Below, one piece after another: positions 34,165 to 42,672 of a stretch of DNA of 64,000 bases. The DNA is from Parapedobacter lycopersici (GTDB lineage: Bacteria > Bacteroidota > Bacteroidia > Sphingobacteriales > Sphingobacteriaceae): the NCBI RefSeq assembly GCF_024643285.1, contig NZ_JAMSLW010000005.1, positions 294,049 through 358,048 on the forward strand, given 5' to 3'. Positions within the stretch are counted from its first letter, which is position 1; every line of letters begins with the position of its first letter. The translations under genes were made by a program, and so were the position numbers. Below the pieces are notes generated by a model. The model saw nothing but the letters and a program-made list of their open reading frames with translations, had not been told where the DNA came from and ran no database searches.

Positions 34165-35517
34165 TTAAGCTTCTTTATTCGGCGGGCCGCCCGGTTTTCC
34201 CTTCTTGTTGTTATTTCCCCGAAAGCGCCGTTTCGGTTTCTTTGGCTTGGCCTCTTCTCCCGTGCTGGCAGCCTGGGTGGGGCGACTGGGTTTTGCGGGC
34301 TGGGCCGGGGCATCCGGGCTTCCGGAAGGCTGGCGTTGCTGCTGAGGTTTGGCGTTCTCGTTTTTCTTTCCGTCCGTCCGTCGTTTTCCCTTGCCCGATT
34401 TGCGTTTTTTCTTGTTACGCTCGTCCAGTCGGGTAAGGCTGTCCTGACCAACCACATTTTCATAGTCGTACACCACCGGTTTCTCTTCCGCGGATTCCTT
34501 GAGGACGACCCCAAGCTCTTCTGGTTTTATGCCCTCTTTATTCAGCTGGCTGATTTCTTTTACCCGCGTGGTGGTAAGAGCGATCCAGTTTTCCTCACCG
34601 GGATAGCTGAACCACATTAATTTTTTAAAAATATCCGTCTTTTGCAGATAGGCAGTACCCAGTTGCGTTTCGATGCGTTCAATGTTCCGGGGAAAATCCT
34701 TCAGCGCGTCCATGTAGCTGTCGAGCTCGTAGTTCAGGCAGCACTTGAGTTTTCCGCATTGACCCGCGAGTTTCAGCGTGTTCAGGGACAGGTTCTGATA
34801 GCGTGCGGCGGCGGTGGAAACCGTTTTGAAATCGGTAAGCCAGGTGGAGCAACACAGTTCCCGTCCGCAGGAACCGATGCCGCCCAGGCGACTGGCTTCC
34901 TGCCGCATGCCGATCTGCCGCATTTCGATCCGGATCCGGAATTCCTCGGCCATGCGCTTAATGAGTTCCCGGAAATCCACACGGCCTTCGGCGGTATAAT
35001 AAAAAGTAGCCTTGGTTTTGTCGCCCTGGTAATCCACATCACTGATTTTCATGGATAGTCCCAGGTCAAGTGCCAGCTTCCGGGCACGGTGCATGGTTTC
35101 CCATTCCAGGTCCTTGGCTGCCTGCCATTTTTTTAGGTCGGCATCGTTGGCCTTACGGTATATTTTTTTGGCTACCGTTGTGGTATCCACCTTATTCTTT
35201 TTCAGCTGGAGCCTGACCAGTTCGCCCGTCATCGACACGTGCCCCAGGTCATAGCCGCCCGTTGCCGGTTCTACGGCAACCAGTTCACCCATTTCCAGGT
35301 ATAAGTTTTCGTGATTGATGTAAAAGTCTTTCCGGGATCCTTTGAACCGGACTTCTACAATGTTGAAAGGCGTATAGTTTGTTGGCAGGTCCATATCGGA
35401 CAGCCAATCGTAAACATCTAATTTATTGCATCCGCTCGTCATACAGGCGCCGTTATTCTGGCAACCTGCAGGTGTTGTACTACACCCTCCGCCGGATGAG
35501 CATGAGCTACATCCCAT
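34165..35517 (-). CDS. ricT: RicT/PSP1-domain protein (YaaT family)
   Basis: A 450-residue protein of the PSP1 family. The first 30 residues are rich in cysteine (MGCSSCSSGGGCSTTPAGC), typical of the Bacteroidota version. The PSP1 core runs about 70-300 and contains GIGSCGRELCCSTWL and LAGQCGKLKCCLNYE, whose cysteines can bind an iron-sulfur cluster in the Ric complex of Bacillus. The last 100 residues are a disordered, strongly basic tail (KKKRKSGKGKRR). In Bacillus the family promotes RNase Y action; the role here is inferred. It overlaps the end of holB by 11 bp. Confidence 0.9.
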   Translation of the reverse strand: MGCSSCSSGGGCSTTPAGCQNNGACMTSGCNKLDVYDWLSDMDLPTNYTPFNIVEVRFKGSRKDFYINHENLYLEMGELVAVEPATGGYDLGHVSMTGELVRLQLKKNKVDTTTVAKKIYRKANDADLKKWQAAKDLEWETMHRARKLALDLGLSMKISDVDYQGDKTKATFYYTAEGRVDFRELIKRMAEEFRIRIEMRQIGMRQEASRLGGIGSCGRELCCSTWLTDFKTVSTAAARYQNLSLNTLKLAGQCGKLKCCLNYELDSYMDALKDFPRNIERIETQLGTAYLQKTDIFKKLMWFSYPGEENWIALTTTRVKEISQLNKEGIKPEELGVVLKESAEEKPVVYDYENVVGQDSLTRLDERNKKKRKSGKGKRRTDGKKNENAKPQQQRQPSGSPDAPAQPAKPSRPTQAASTGEEAKPKKPKRRFRGNNNKKGKPGGPPNKEA

Positions 35518-36670
35518 AGTTATCTGTATATATAGAGTCCCGACTTGTAGGGAACGTTTGATATTTGTAAATTAAAACCAATTGCAAAGATAAATCTAAA
35601 AATAATATTTTAGGATTTGCATTGCGCTCAATGTGATAGTGTGCCTGTTCAAACAGGGTAATGGTTTCTCCGATCTGGCCGGTGGTATAATGCCGTTCGA
35701 ATTTCTGCACAAAATCCAGCTCATCATCCGTGATGTGCACCAGCGTTGGCACCTGCTCCTTGAGCAATATGACCTGCCGCATGACATTGATGGCGTAAAG
35801 TAAAAAACTTTTTTGGTTTTCGCGGCCTAATTTTGACAATTCCTCTTCGCTGGTTTTGATCAGCGCACCCCCCTGGTCGGTCACACAGTGACGCAGCCAG
35901 CGAACCAACAGGTCAAAATAGTCTTTGGTATCTTCTCCCAATAAGCGCAGAGCCTGTTGAATGTTGCCGTCGCTGATGAATGCGATTTCAGTAGCCCGGC
36001 GTTCATCCACCTGACTGTGTGTCGTTAAATAAGTCTTTACGTTGCCGGCATCCAGGCGGTTGATTTTCACTAGCTGCGTCCGGGAGATGATGGTGTTCAG
36101 TATTTTATCCTGGTTTTCGGCCACCAGTAGGAATAGTGTTTTTTCCGGAGGCTCCTCAATAAGCTTCAACAGGGCATTGCCCTGGGTATCCAGGTATTCG
36201 GGCAACCAGATAATGAGCACCTTGTATTCGGCCTCAAAAGCCTTGAGACTTAGTTTTTTGATGATGTCGTGCGCCTCGGCAATGTTGATGTTTGCCTGTT
36301 TGTTTTCCGCATCGAGCTGGCTGCGCCAATGATCGAGGCTTAGGTATGGGTTCGCTAAAAATGTTTCGCGCCACTCACGGGCATAGGTTGCCGCGGTGTC
36401 TTCCTTGTGCTTGGCGAAAAAAGGATAAGAGAAATGAAGGTCCGGGTGGATGAGCTTCTCGTATTTCCTGCAGGAAGCGCATTGTCCGCAGCTGTCATCC
36501 GCCAGCCGGCTTTCGCAATTGACGTACTGGGCATAGGCGACAGCCAAGGCCAGGCTACCGCTGCCCTCCGGACCGAGAAAAAGCTGCGCATGGCTCACCC
36601 GGTTTTCATTTACGGTACGGATGAGGTGCTGCTTGATTTGCTGTTGCCCGATAATCGCGTTGAACTGCAT
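35507..36670 (-). CDS. holB: DNA polymerase III delta' subunit
   Basis: A clamp-loader AAA+ subunit of about 387 residues. The start at 36670 (MQFNAIIGQQQIKQHLI) matches the family, and the 49 residues before it are not alike. The P-loop is degenerate (GPEGSGSLALA, no Lys), as is usual for delta'. The zinc knuckle is CGQCASCRKYEK near 71-82. The sensor-1 region is LFLLVAENQDKILNTIISR near 150-168, with a clear SRC-like arginine. It acts with gamma/tau and delta in loading the beta clamp. A hairpin (CCTTTGG-ATGC-CCAAAGG, 36688-36705) and a TACCTTTG box lie in its leader. Confidence 0.93.
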   Translation of the reverse strand: MQFNAIIGQQQIKQHLIRTVNENRVSHAQLFLGPEGSGSLALAVAYAQYVNCESRLADDSCGQCASCRKYEKLIHPDLHFSYPFFAKHKEDTAATYAREWRETFLANPYLSLDHWRSQLDAENKQANINIAEAHDIIKKLSLKAFEAEYKVLIIWLPEYLDTQGNALLKLIEEPPEKTLFLLVAENQDKILNTIISRTQLVKINRLDAGNVKTYLTTHSQVDERRATEIAFISDGNIQQALRLLGEDTKDYFDLLVRWLRHCVTDQGGALIKTSEEELSKLGRENQKSFLLYAINVMRQVILLKEQVPTLVHITDDELDFVQKFERHYTTGQIGETITLFEQAHYHIERNANPKILFLDLSLQLVLIYKYQTFPTSRDSIYTDNYGM

Positions 36671-36749
36671 ATGATGACAAAGTCTGGCCTTTGGATGCCC
36701 AAAGGTACGCAATGCAAAGAAGAATACACAGCGGGTGCTTAATCGCAGC

Positions 36750-37664
36750 TTACTTTTTGACGATCCACAAGTTGCCGCCCCGGTTATTGTAACACAGGGG
36801 GATTGCGGCAAATGCATCAGGATGGTGCTTATGCAGGTAATGGGAAAACAGGATGATTTCGAATGAGGGGTTATACATTAAAAAAGCCCTGAGCAGGTAA
36901 TCCTCATTCCAGTTCCGACCCGCAAACACCCAATCCCTGGGATACTCAAAGGGGTAGAACACGTCGTGAAAATGGATTAATACCCCGCTTTTTAAGCGGG
37001 GCAGGATTTCGAACAGGATATAATTGACGTCACTCCCCGTTTTTGCCACATGTGTACTGTCGATGAAGAGGACATCACCGGCTTCCAGTCGATCAAAAAA
37101 GGTTAATGGTACCTGCTGGACGTCGCTTTCCACGATCGTTGTCGACGTCCTGTCCTGTTCCTTTAATAACGTGCTTAACCGGTCAATATAGGGCTCAATG
37201 AACGTCAACTTAATCCGGTTTTCAAAGAAAAATTCATTGGTATCCAGCATCACGGCCGACGAAAAGCCGGAGCCTACTTCCATGATCTGCCGGGGCTGGT
37301 AATGCCGGATAACCGAATAGAGGAATATGGCATCGGTATAGGAATAAAAGCGGTTATCAAAATAATAGCGTATTTTATCATTCTTTTCCTTGCCGAAAGG
37401 CATTTCGTCGTAATAATCGGCAAATTTGGCCACCAAACGCAGTTGCTGGGCGCTGTTCAGGTCGATGCCCGGAATACCGTCCGTGTTTTCGTGTTTCCAG
37501 ATCGTATGTGCCCGCTGTTTAATATCCTCCACCGAAACAATGGTCGAATAGTAATGTCCTGCCGGAAAACAGGCGTTTTCCTTGAATTGGATATACTCCC
37601 GGATGTGCCGCCCCGCATAGGGGAGCCGGGTCATCATGTTCAGCAGTTTTTTGTTGTATTTCAT
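36750..37664 (-). CDS. Class I SAM-dependent methyltransferase (Methyltransf_24-like)
   Basis: A 304-residue cytosolic protein with a Rossmann methyltransferase core. Motif I is IMEVGSGFSSAVMLD near 127-141, motif II acidic residue in LTFIEPYID near 153-161, and DVLFIDSTHVAK near 195-206 with the family Asp. A pre-core segment of about 120 residues is unassigned. Relatives act on small molecules or surface glycans; the substrate is unknown. It is 79 bp upstream of holB on the same strand and divergent from ssb. Confidence 0.78.
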   Translation of the reverse strand: MKYNKKLLNMMTRLPYAGRHIREYIQFKENACFPAGHYYSTIVSVEDIKQRAHTIWKHENTDGIPGIDLNSAQQLRLVAKFADYYDEMPFGKEKNDKIRYYFDNRFYSYTDAIFLYSVIRHYQPRQIMEVGSGFSSAVMLDTNEFFFENRIKLTFIEPYIDRLSTLLKEQDRTSTTIVESDVQQVPLTFFDRLEAGDVLFIDSTHVAKTGSDVNYILFEILPRLKSGVLIHFHDVFYPFEYPRDWVFAGRNWNEDYLLRAFLMYNPSFEIILFSHYLHKHHPDAFAAIPLCYNNRGGNLWIVKK

Positions 37665-37800
37665 TTCGCCTTCCGTAAAGTTAGGGATGTATCGCCGTAT
37701 CAGCGTGTTGCCGCTCGGCCGATGATAGCCGGTGGCGGCTGCGATCAGGGAGGCCCATGGTAGATGGGAAAAGAGCCGATTATATCCGGATAATTTTTTT

Positions 37801-37820
37801 TAAACGGATATATCCGTTTA
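37801..37820. promoter_or_regulatory. Perfect 20-bp palindrome before ssb
   Basis: TAAACGGATATATCCGTTTA is a perfect palindrome midway between the divergent methyltransferase and ssb genes. A second 10-bp palindrome TATCCGGATA is at 37783-37792 and another ATCCGG follows at 37823. The weak -7 candidate CATCTTTG is at 37849-37856, so the palindrome centre would be near -50, a place used by activators. Confidence 0.55.
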
Positions 37821-37920
37821 TCATCCGGCTACTGCTGGCCGCTCCTGGCATCTTTGTGCTGACCGGTGGCCGGAGATTCCGCCGTCATCCATTTGTTTAA
37901 CCATTTAACTTTTTAGTACA

Positions 37921-38265
37921 ATGAATGCATTAAAAAACAGTGTCCGCCTTACAGGGTTCTTAGGAAGTAACCCCGAAGTAAAAGCTATTAATGACAACAA
38001 AAACCTTGCCCGTGTTTCCATTGCCACCCATACACGGCACCGCAACAGTGACGGGGAATGGACCACCGATACGCAATGGCATAACTTGGTTTTTTGGGGA
38101 AAACAGGCCGTTTTCGTTGAAAAAAGCCTGACTAAAGGCTCGGAAATCACCGTGGAGGGTAAGTTGGTTAACCGCCAGTATGTGGATAAAACAGGGGTAA
38201 CGCGATACGTTACCGAAATCAGTGTCCAGGAACTGTTGCTGCTTAGCCGCAAACCGGAGGAGTAG
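37921..38265 (+). CDS. ssb: Short single-stranded DNA-binding protein
   Basis: A 114-residue OB-fold SSB. The core is clear: VRLTGFLGSNPEVKAI near 8-23, LARVSIATHTRHRNSDGEW near 29-47 and WHNLVFWGKQAVFVEKSL near 53-70. The protein stops at ELLLLSRKPEE right after the OB fold. The flexible linker and the acidic DDDIPF-like tip that recruits repair and replication partners are missing. It is therefore probably an accessory SSB rather than the main replication protein (inference). It appears monocistronic, 62 bp ahead of gcvT. Confidence 0.93.
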   Translation: MNALKNSVRLTGFLGSNPEVKAINDNKNLARVSIATHTRHRNSDGEWTTDTQWHNLVFWGKQAVFVEKSLTKGSEITVEGKLVNRQYVDKTGVTRYVTEISVQELLLLSRKPEE

Positions 38266-38296
38266 CGTACTTTCCATGTATTTCCGCATTTTTCGT

Positions 38297-38304
38297 TAAT
38301 TTTG
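38297..38304 (+). promoter_or_regulatory. gcvT -7 promoter box (TAATTTTG)
   Basis: A perfect TAnnTTTG stands 23 bp before the gcvT ATG. The -33 region lacks a clear TTG. No glycine riboswitch was seen in the 62-bp gap. Confidence 0.45.
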
Positions 38305-38327
38305 CCCCAAATTAAAGTGACGGTTAC

Positions 38328-39410
38328 ATGGTAAAGAATACAGCGCTCACCGATTTACATATCGCTTTAGGAGCCAAAATGGCTCCTTTCGCAGGTTTTA
38401 ATATGCCGGTCCAATATTCCGGCATCTATGATGAGCATGAGGCGGTCCGCAGTAGCGTGGGCGTCTTTGATGTCAGCCACATGGGAGAGTTTATCCTGAA
38501 GGGGGAACGTGCCCTGGAACTTATCCAGCAGATCAGTTCAAATGATGCGGCAAAGCTTCACGACGGCAAGGTGCAGTACGCATACATGCCTAACGAAACC
38601 GGCGGGATTGTGGACGACCTGCTGATCTACCAGATCGATGAGTTAACCTATATGCTGGTGGTCAACGCCGCCAACATTAAAAAGGACTGGGACTGGATAT
38701 CAGCTTATAATACCTATGGCGTAACGCTAAAAGATATTTCCGACGAAACGGCGCTTTTTGCCGTTCAGGGCCCCCGGGCTGCGGAGGTGCTGGCTCCGCT
38801 GACAGAAATCGACCTGGCGGGAATGGCGTACTACACCTTCCATAAAGGCATATTCGCCGGCGTAAGCAATGTACTGGTTTCCGCTACCGGATATACCGGG
38901 GCGGGTGGCTTTGAGGTGTACGTGGCCAATAAGGATGCGGCGCGCGTCTGGCATGCCATTATGGAGGCCGGCGCTTCACACGACATTAAACCAGCGGGTC
39001 TGGGTGCACGGGATACGCTGCGGCTTGAAATGGGCTTTTGTCTTTATGGAAATGATATTGATGACACCACGTCGCCGCTGGAGGCCGGGTTGGGATGGGT
39101 AACCAAATTTAACAAAGATTTTGTCAATGCTGCGCAACTCCGGGAACAGAAGGCCACCGGTTTACAACAAAAGCTGGTTGGATTTGAAATGATCGACCGG
39201 GGAATTCCCCGGCAGGGTTATGTAATCAAGGACGAGGCTGGAGCGGTAATTGGCCGGGTTACCTCAGGCACCCAGTCGCCCACGTTACGACGGTCTATCG
39301 GATTGGGGTATGTCACACTTGCACATGCAAAGGAAGGCAGTTCCATTTACATTGATATCCGCAATAATCCGGTTCGGGCCACCGTGGTAAAGCCCCCTTT
39401 TTTGAAATAG
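38328..39410 (+). CDS. gcvT: Glycine cleavage system aminomethyltransferase (T protein)
   Basis: GcvT takes the aminomethyl group from lipoyl-GcvH and passes a one-carbon unit to tetrahydrofolate, releasing ammonia. At 360 residues it is full length. Family marks are NMPVQYSGIYDEHEAVR near 25-41, GVFDVSHMGEF near 45-55 (with the conserved Asp and His), ATGYTGAGGFEVY near 187-199 and GLGARDTLRLEMGFCLYG near 225-242. The other glycine-cleavage genes are not in this window. comB follows 45 bp later. Confidence 0.97.
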   Translation: MVKNTALTDLHIALGAKMAPFAGFNMPVQYSGIYDEHEAVRSSVGVFDVSHMGEFILKGERALELIQQISSNDAAKLHDGKVQYAYMPNETGGIVDDLLIYQIDELTYMLVVNAANIKKDWDWISAYNTYGVTLKDISDETALFAVQGPRAAEVLAPLTEIDLAGMAYYTFHKGIFAGVSNVLVSATGYTGAGGFEVYVANKDAARVWHAIMEAGASHDIKPAGLGARDTLRLEMGFCLYGNDIDDTTSPLEAGLGWVTKFNKDFVNAAQLREQKATGLQQKLVGFEMIDRGIPRQGYVIKDEAGAVIGRVTSGTQSPTLRRSIGLGYVTLAHAKEGSSIYIDIRNNPVRATVVKPPFLK

Positions 39411-39455
39411 CCGGCGAGACTGGCCTCTGGCCAATCTTTGGTTTACAAACGATTT

Positions 39456-40208
39456 ATGGATTCAAGAAAAATTCAGGTCTGCTTAAGTCCGGCATTGCTG
39501 CCGTTTTACGATAAGGAAAATACCGTGGCGGTGGTGATCGATATTTTCCGGGCAAGCTCGTCCATTTGCTATGGACTGGCGAACGGTGCGGAAGCGATTA
39601 TACCCGTTGCCGAGGTTGATGAATGCCGCGCCTACGAAGGCCGGATGGGATGTCTGCTCGCTGCCGAACGCAACGGGGAGGTCGTGCCGGGGTTTGACTT
39701 CGGCAACTCTCCTTTTTCCTACACTGCCAATCAGGTTAAGGGAAAAACGGTGGTGCTCACCACCACTAACGGAACCCGGGCCATCCAGCAATGCCTGGAC
39801 GCCAGTACGGTAGCTATCGGCTCATTTCTCAATATCACTGCGCTCGTGGAATGGCTAAGGGGACAGGACCGTCACGTACTGCTGGTCTGTGCAGGGTGGA
39901 AAAACCACGTTAGCCTGGAAGACAGCCTTTTTGCCGGGGCGGTGGTTGCCCGGCTGAAAACCTCGTCCAGCTTACTGGACGATTCGGCACATATGACCGC
40001 CGCATTATTTGCGGAAGCCCGGGAAGATATTGCCGGCTACCTCAATAACAGCGCCCATGCCCTGCGGATGCGGCACCTTGACTTGGCGAAGGACATCGCT
40101 TTCTGCCTGCAACAGGACCTGGTATCTACCATTCCGGTGCTGCATAATGGACGGCTGGTTGGTTTGCCGACAGAGGGAGAAGCGGCCACGACAGGTATTC
40201 CGGCCTGA
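39456..40208 (+). CDS. comB: 2-phosphosulfolactate phosphatase family protein
   Basis: About 250 residues, starting MDSRKIQVCLSP at 39456; an in-frame GTG-type start six codons upstream is less like the family. ComB removes phosphate from 2-phosphosulfolactate, a step first described in methanogen coenzyme M synthesis. The family motifs are VAVVIDIFRASSSICYGLANG near 25-45 (metal Asp), FDFGNSPFSY near 78-87 and VVLTTTNGTRAIQQC near 97-111. In bacteria without coenzyme M its role is unclear; a link to sulfonates or sulfonolipids is only inference. Its stop codon is one base from that of the convergent gene. Confidence 0.88.
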   Translation: MDSRKIQVCLSPALLPFYDKENTVAVVIDIFRASSSICYGLANGAEAIIPVAEVDECRAYEGRMGCLLAAERNGEVVPGFDFGNSPFSYTANQVKGKTVVLTTTNGTRAIQQCLDASTVAIGSFLNITALVEWLRGQDRHVLLVCAGWKNHVSLEDSLFAGAVVARLKTSSSLLDDSAHMTAALFAEAREDIAGYLNNSAHALRMRHLDLAKDIAFCLQQDLVSTIPVLHNGRLVGLPTEGEAATTGIPA

Positions 40209-40209
40209 G

Positions 40210-40395
40210 TTATTTTTTAGTCTGCCGCTTTACCACCTTCAACAGGTGGTATTTAAGGAAGATCAATACAGCGGTAATCAGTACTGAAACGGCCAAAATG
40301 ATATGCTGGCCACTGTTATAGGCAGCCACAATACTCAACACCATCACGATCAGCGCGATCGTCAGCAGTACATTATAAAAGAAGTATTTCTTCAC
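40210..40395 (-). CDS. Small two-helix membrane protein
   Basis: A 61-residue protein with two hydrophobic helices (FYNVLLTIALIVMVLSIVAA near 6-25 and IILAVSVLITAVLIFLKY near 32-49) and a positively charged end (KVVKRQTKK), so both ends probably face the cytosol. I do not know its function. It follows the rhodanese gene by 14 bp in the same direction. Confidence 0.65.
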   Translation of the reverse strand: MKKYFFYNVLLTIALIVMVLSIVAAYNSGQHIILAVSVLITAVLIFLKYHLLKVVKRQTKK

Positions 40396-40409
40396 AGGAT
40401 ATCGCCCGG

Positions 40410-40724
40410 TTAGTACACCTGCATATCCGGCGCGAATGCATCCCGCCAGGCAATAATGCCACCCTTCAGGTTGTAGAGATTATCAAAACCTTCCTGCTCA
40501 AGCAGCATGATTGCTTGCGCACTCCGCTTGCCGCTGCGGCAATGGACTACGACTGGCTTATCCTTCGCGATTTTGTCCTGTTCGAGCACAATCTCTGCCA
40601 ACGGAATATTCTCGCCGTCTATGTTTGACGTTTCGTATTCAAAGGGTTCGCGGACATCGATCAATTGGAAATCTTCGTTATTGTCGATTCTGGCCTTCAG
40701 TTCTTCTACCGTAATCTCGTTCAT
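40410..40724 (-). CDS. Single-domain rhodanese sulfurtransferase
   Basis: A 104-residue rhodanese-like domain. The active-site Cys is in VVHCRSGKRSAQAI near 58-71, an arginine-rich loop suited to sulfur transfer as in GlpE or PspE-type proteins. DVREPFEYE near 23-31 and LKGGIIAWRD near 85-94 complete the fold. No signal peptide is present, so it is cytosolic. A TATATTTG box on the minus strand lies a short distance before the start. Confidence 0.93.
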   Translation of the reverse strand: MNEITVEELKARIDNNEDFQLIDVREPFEYETSNIDGENIPLAEIVLEQDKIAKDKPVVVHCRSGKRSAQAIMLLEQEGFDNLYNLKGGIIAWRDAFAPDMQVY

Positions 40725-40846
40725 AACTTTATTACTTTTAGCTGTTCAAATATAGGGCTTATTTGGCTAATGGTGGGTAACAGCGGTGTAAAAATAGGAG
40801 ATCTTGTTTTAAAATCCGTATTTTTGGATTCATTGCTATTTGTATT

Positions 40847-42148
40847 ATGATCAATAAACTAAGCCTTTATATTTCCTGTTGCCTGCTGGCCGGTTGTGCT
40901 GTTCATCAGCCGGGCGAAGGAATTGTAGAAACGCAGGAAGTGAAGCGGATCGTATCTGCGCTTGCGGGCGATGATATGGCAGGCAGAGCTTCTTTTACAC
41001 CTGGAATTGAAAAGGCAGCAGACTTTATAACGGCCGAATTTGAGAAAATAGGCCTGCAACCATATACCGCTGCCGGTTACCGGCAAACGTTTGAGGTTTC
41101 GCGGATTAAACCAACCACTTGGGAAGTTACTCTGGACGGGGAATCCATACCGGAAGATCATGTTATTGTATCAAGCAACAGTCCGGGCGTGAACTGGAAT
41201 ACCGACCCGGGGGTATCCGTGCTGCAAATTGCCCCTGGCGACGATTTTGCCCAGCGGTTCAGGGAAATAGCCGCTGCCGGGAAAGATGCGCTGGTGATCG
41301 TCGACACCAGCTTTGCCTCCCTATTTGCACGTTATAACGGCTATTTAATGGGCGGTCGAATCGATCAGCATACCGGTGCTGGGCCGACCCCTTCCATCGT
41401 GTACGCACTGGCTTCGCGTAAACCGGAATCTTTCCGGGTGAGTTTCACGAACGCCATTGAAAAAATGCCACTCTCCAACCTGATCGGCGTGTTGCCCGGC
41501 AAGTCCCTGAAGGATGAATATGTGATCTTTTCGGCGCATTACGACCACATAGGTATCCTTGAACCTGTCGGACAGGATTCCATTGCCAATGGTGCGGATG
41601 ACGATGCCTCGGGGGTGTCCGCTGTCATCAGCTTGGCAAATTATTATAAACGGGCAGGAGACAATGAGCGGACGTTGCTTTTCGTGGCATTTACCGCTGA
41701 AGAACTCGGCCTTGTGGGATCTACTTATTTTGCCCAGCAGCTGAATGCGGACGAGGTAGTAGCCATGATCAACATGGAAATGATTGGCAAGGGCTCCCGC
41801 TTTGGACCAAATGCCCTGTATGTAACTGGCTATGACCGGTCTGATTTGGCGGCGCTGATGCAACGGCAGGTTAACGGGACAGGCTTCACATTCCACCCTG
41901 ACCCCTACCCGGACCAGAACCTGTTTTACCGGAGCGATAATGCGTCACTGGCTGCTGCAGGCGTACCGGCCCACAGCTTCTCTACGGTGCAGATCGAGAA
42001 AGACACTTTTTATCATACGGTACACGATGAAGTAGAAACGCTCGACATGGAAAACATCATTTCGTCCATTAAAGCAATTGCATTGGGTGCGCGCGGCCTG
42101 GTACAGGGAACGGATACACCAAAACGGGTTCCGAAACTTAACCGCTAA
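40847..42148 (+). CDS. M28 family zinc aminopeptidase lipoprotein
   Basis: A 433-residue metallopeptidase exported as a lipoprotein (MINKLSLYISCCLLAGCAVH, lipobox LAGC). A PA-like insert lies at about 80-190. Zinc ligands of the M28 family are visible: FSAHYDHIG near 224-232 (His, Asp-bridging region), GADDDASGVSAVI near 243-255 (bridging Asp), FTAEELGLVGS near 281-291 (Glu pair) and the late HTVHDEVETLD (His). It probably degrades peptides in the periplasm or at the surface. It converges on the GNAT gene with a one-base gap. Confidence 0.9.
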   Translation: MINKLSLYISCCLLAGCAVHQPGEGIVETQEVKRIVSALAGDDMAGRASFTPGIEKAADFITAEFEKIGLQPYTAAGYRQTFEVSRIKPTTWEVTLDGESIPEDHVIVSSNSPGVNWNTDPGVSVLQIAPGDDFAQRFREIAAAGKDALVIVDTSFASLFARYNGYLMGGRIDQHTGAGPTPSIVYALASRKPESFRVSFTNAIEKMPLSNLIGVLPGKSLKDEYVIFSAHYDHIGILEPVGQDSIANGADDDASGVSAVISLANYYKRAGDNERTLLFVAFTAEELGLVGSTYFAQQLNADEVVAMINMEMIGKGSRFGPNALYVTGYDRSDLAALMQRQVNGTGFTFHPDPYPDQNLFYRSDNASLAAAGVPAHSFSTVQIEKDTFYHTVHDEVETLDMENIISSIKAIALGARGLVQGTDTPKRVPKLNR

Positions 42149-42149
42149 G

Positions 42150-42665
42150 CTAATTCTCACTGCCGTAACCCACCGCTTTTTGCATAATGTAGTCATTAAG
42201 TACATAGTCATGGTACGGAATATCTATTTCCTGTACGACAACAAACCCTTGTTTCTCATAAAAAGCTTTAGCCGGATTATATCGGTTTACGTGGAGTTCA
42301 AGCCGGCTAGCGGTAACGTCCCGCGCATAATTTTCTGCCGCATCCAACAAGGATTTTCCCGTTCCCTTACCCTGCTCGGATGGTAAAACATATAGCTTTT
42401 CGACCCGTACAACACCGGGCGTTTCCGCTTTCTTTGTCAATCCCGTAAACCCCACGACCTCGTCGTCCCGGTAGGCCAATAGGAATAGCTGTCCGGCCTC
42501 CAGCTGCGCAATCAAGGCCCTTTCGGAGTATATCTTTTCCAGCATCAGCCGGATCTGGCCATGTGGCAGGTAATTGCCATAGGCAGGCCACCAGCTGGCT
42601 ATCGCCAGTTGCCGGATGATGGTAACATCGGTTACCGTTGCCTGTGTGATGCGGATCCCGTTCAT
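42150..42665 (-). CDS. GNAT family N-acetyltransferase
   Basis: A 171-residue acetyltransferase. The acetyl-CoA loop is LYVLPSEQGKGTGKSLLDAA near 91-110 (QGKGTG as the R/QxxGxG/A motif), and LELHVNRYNPAKAFYEKQGFVV near 121-142 is the C-terminal half. The substrate is unknown. It is eight bases downstream of the gene at 42673 and seems co-transcribed with it and with the M20 peptidase. Confidence 0.9.
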   Translation of the reverse strand: MNGIRITQATVTDVTIIRQLAIASWWPAYGNYLPHGQIRLMLEKIYSERALIAQLEAGQLFLLAYRDDEVVGFTGLTKKAETPGVVRVEKLYVLPSEQGKGTGKSLLDAAENYARDVTASRLELHVNRYNPAKAFYEKQGFVVVQEIDIPYHDYVLNDYIMQKAVGYGSEN

Positions 42666-42672
42666 GTCATTA

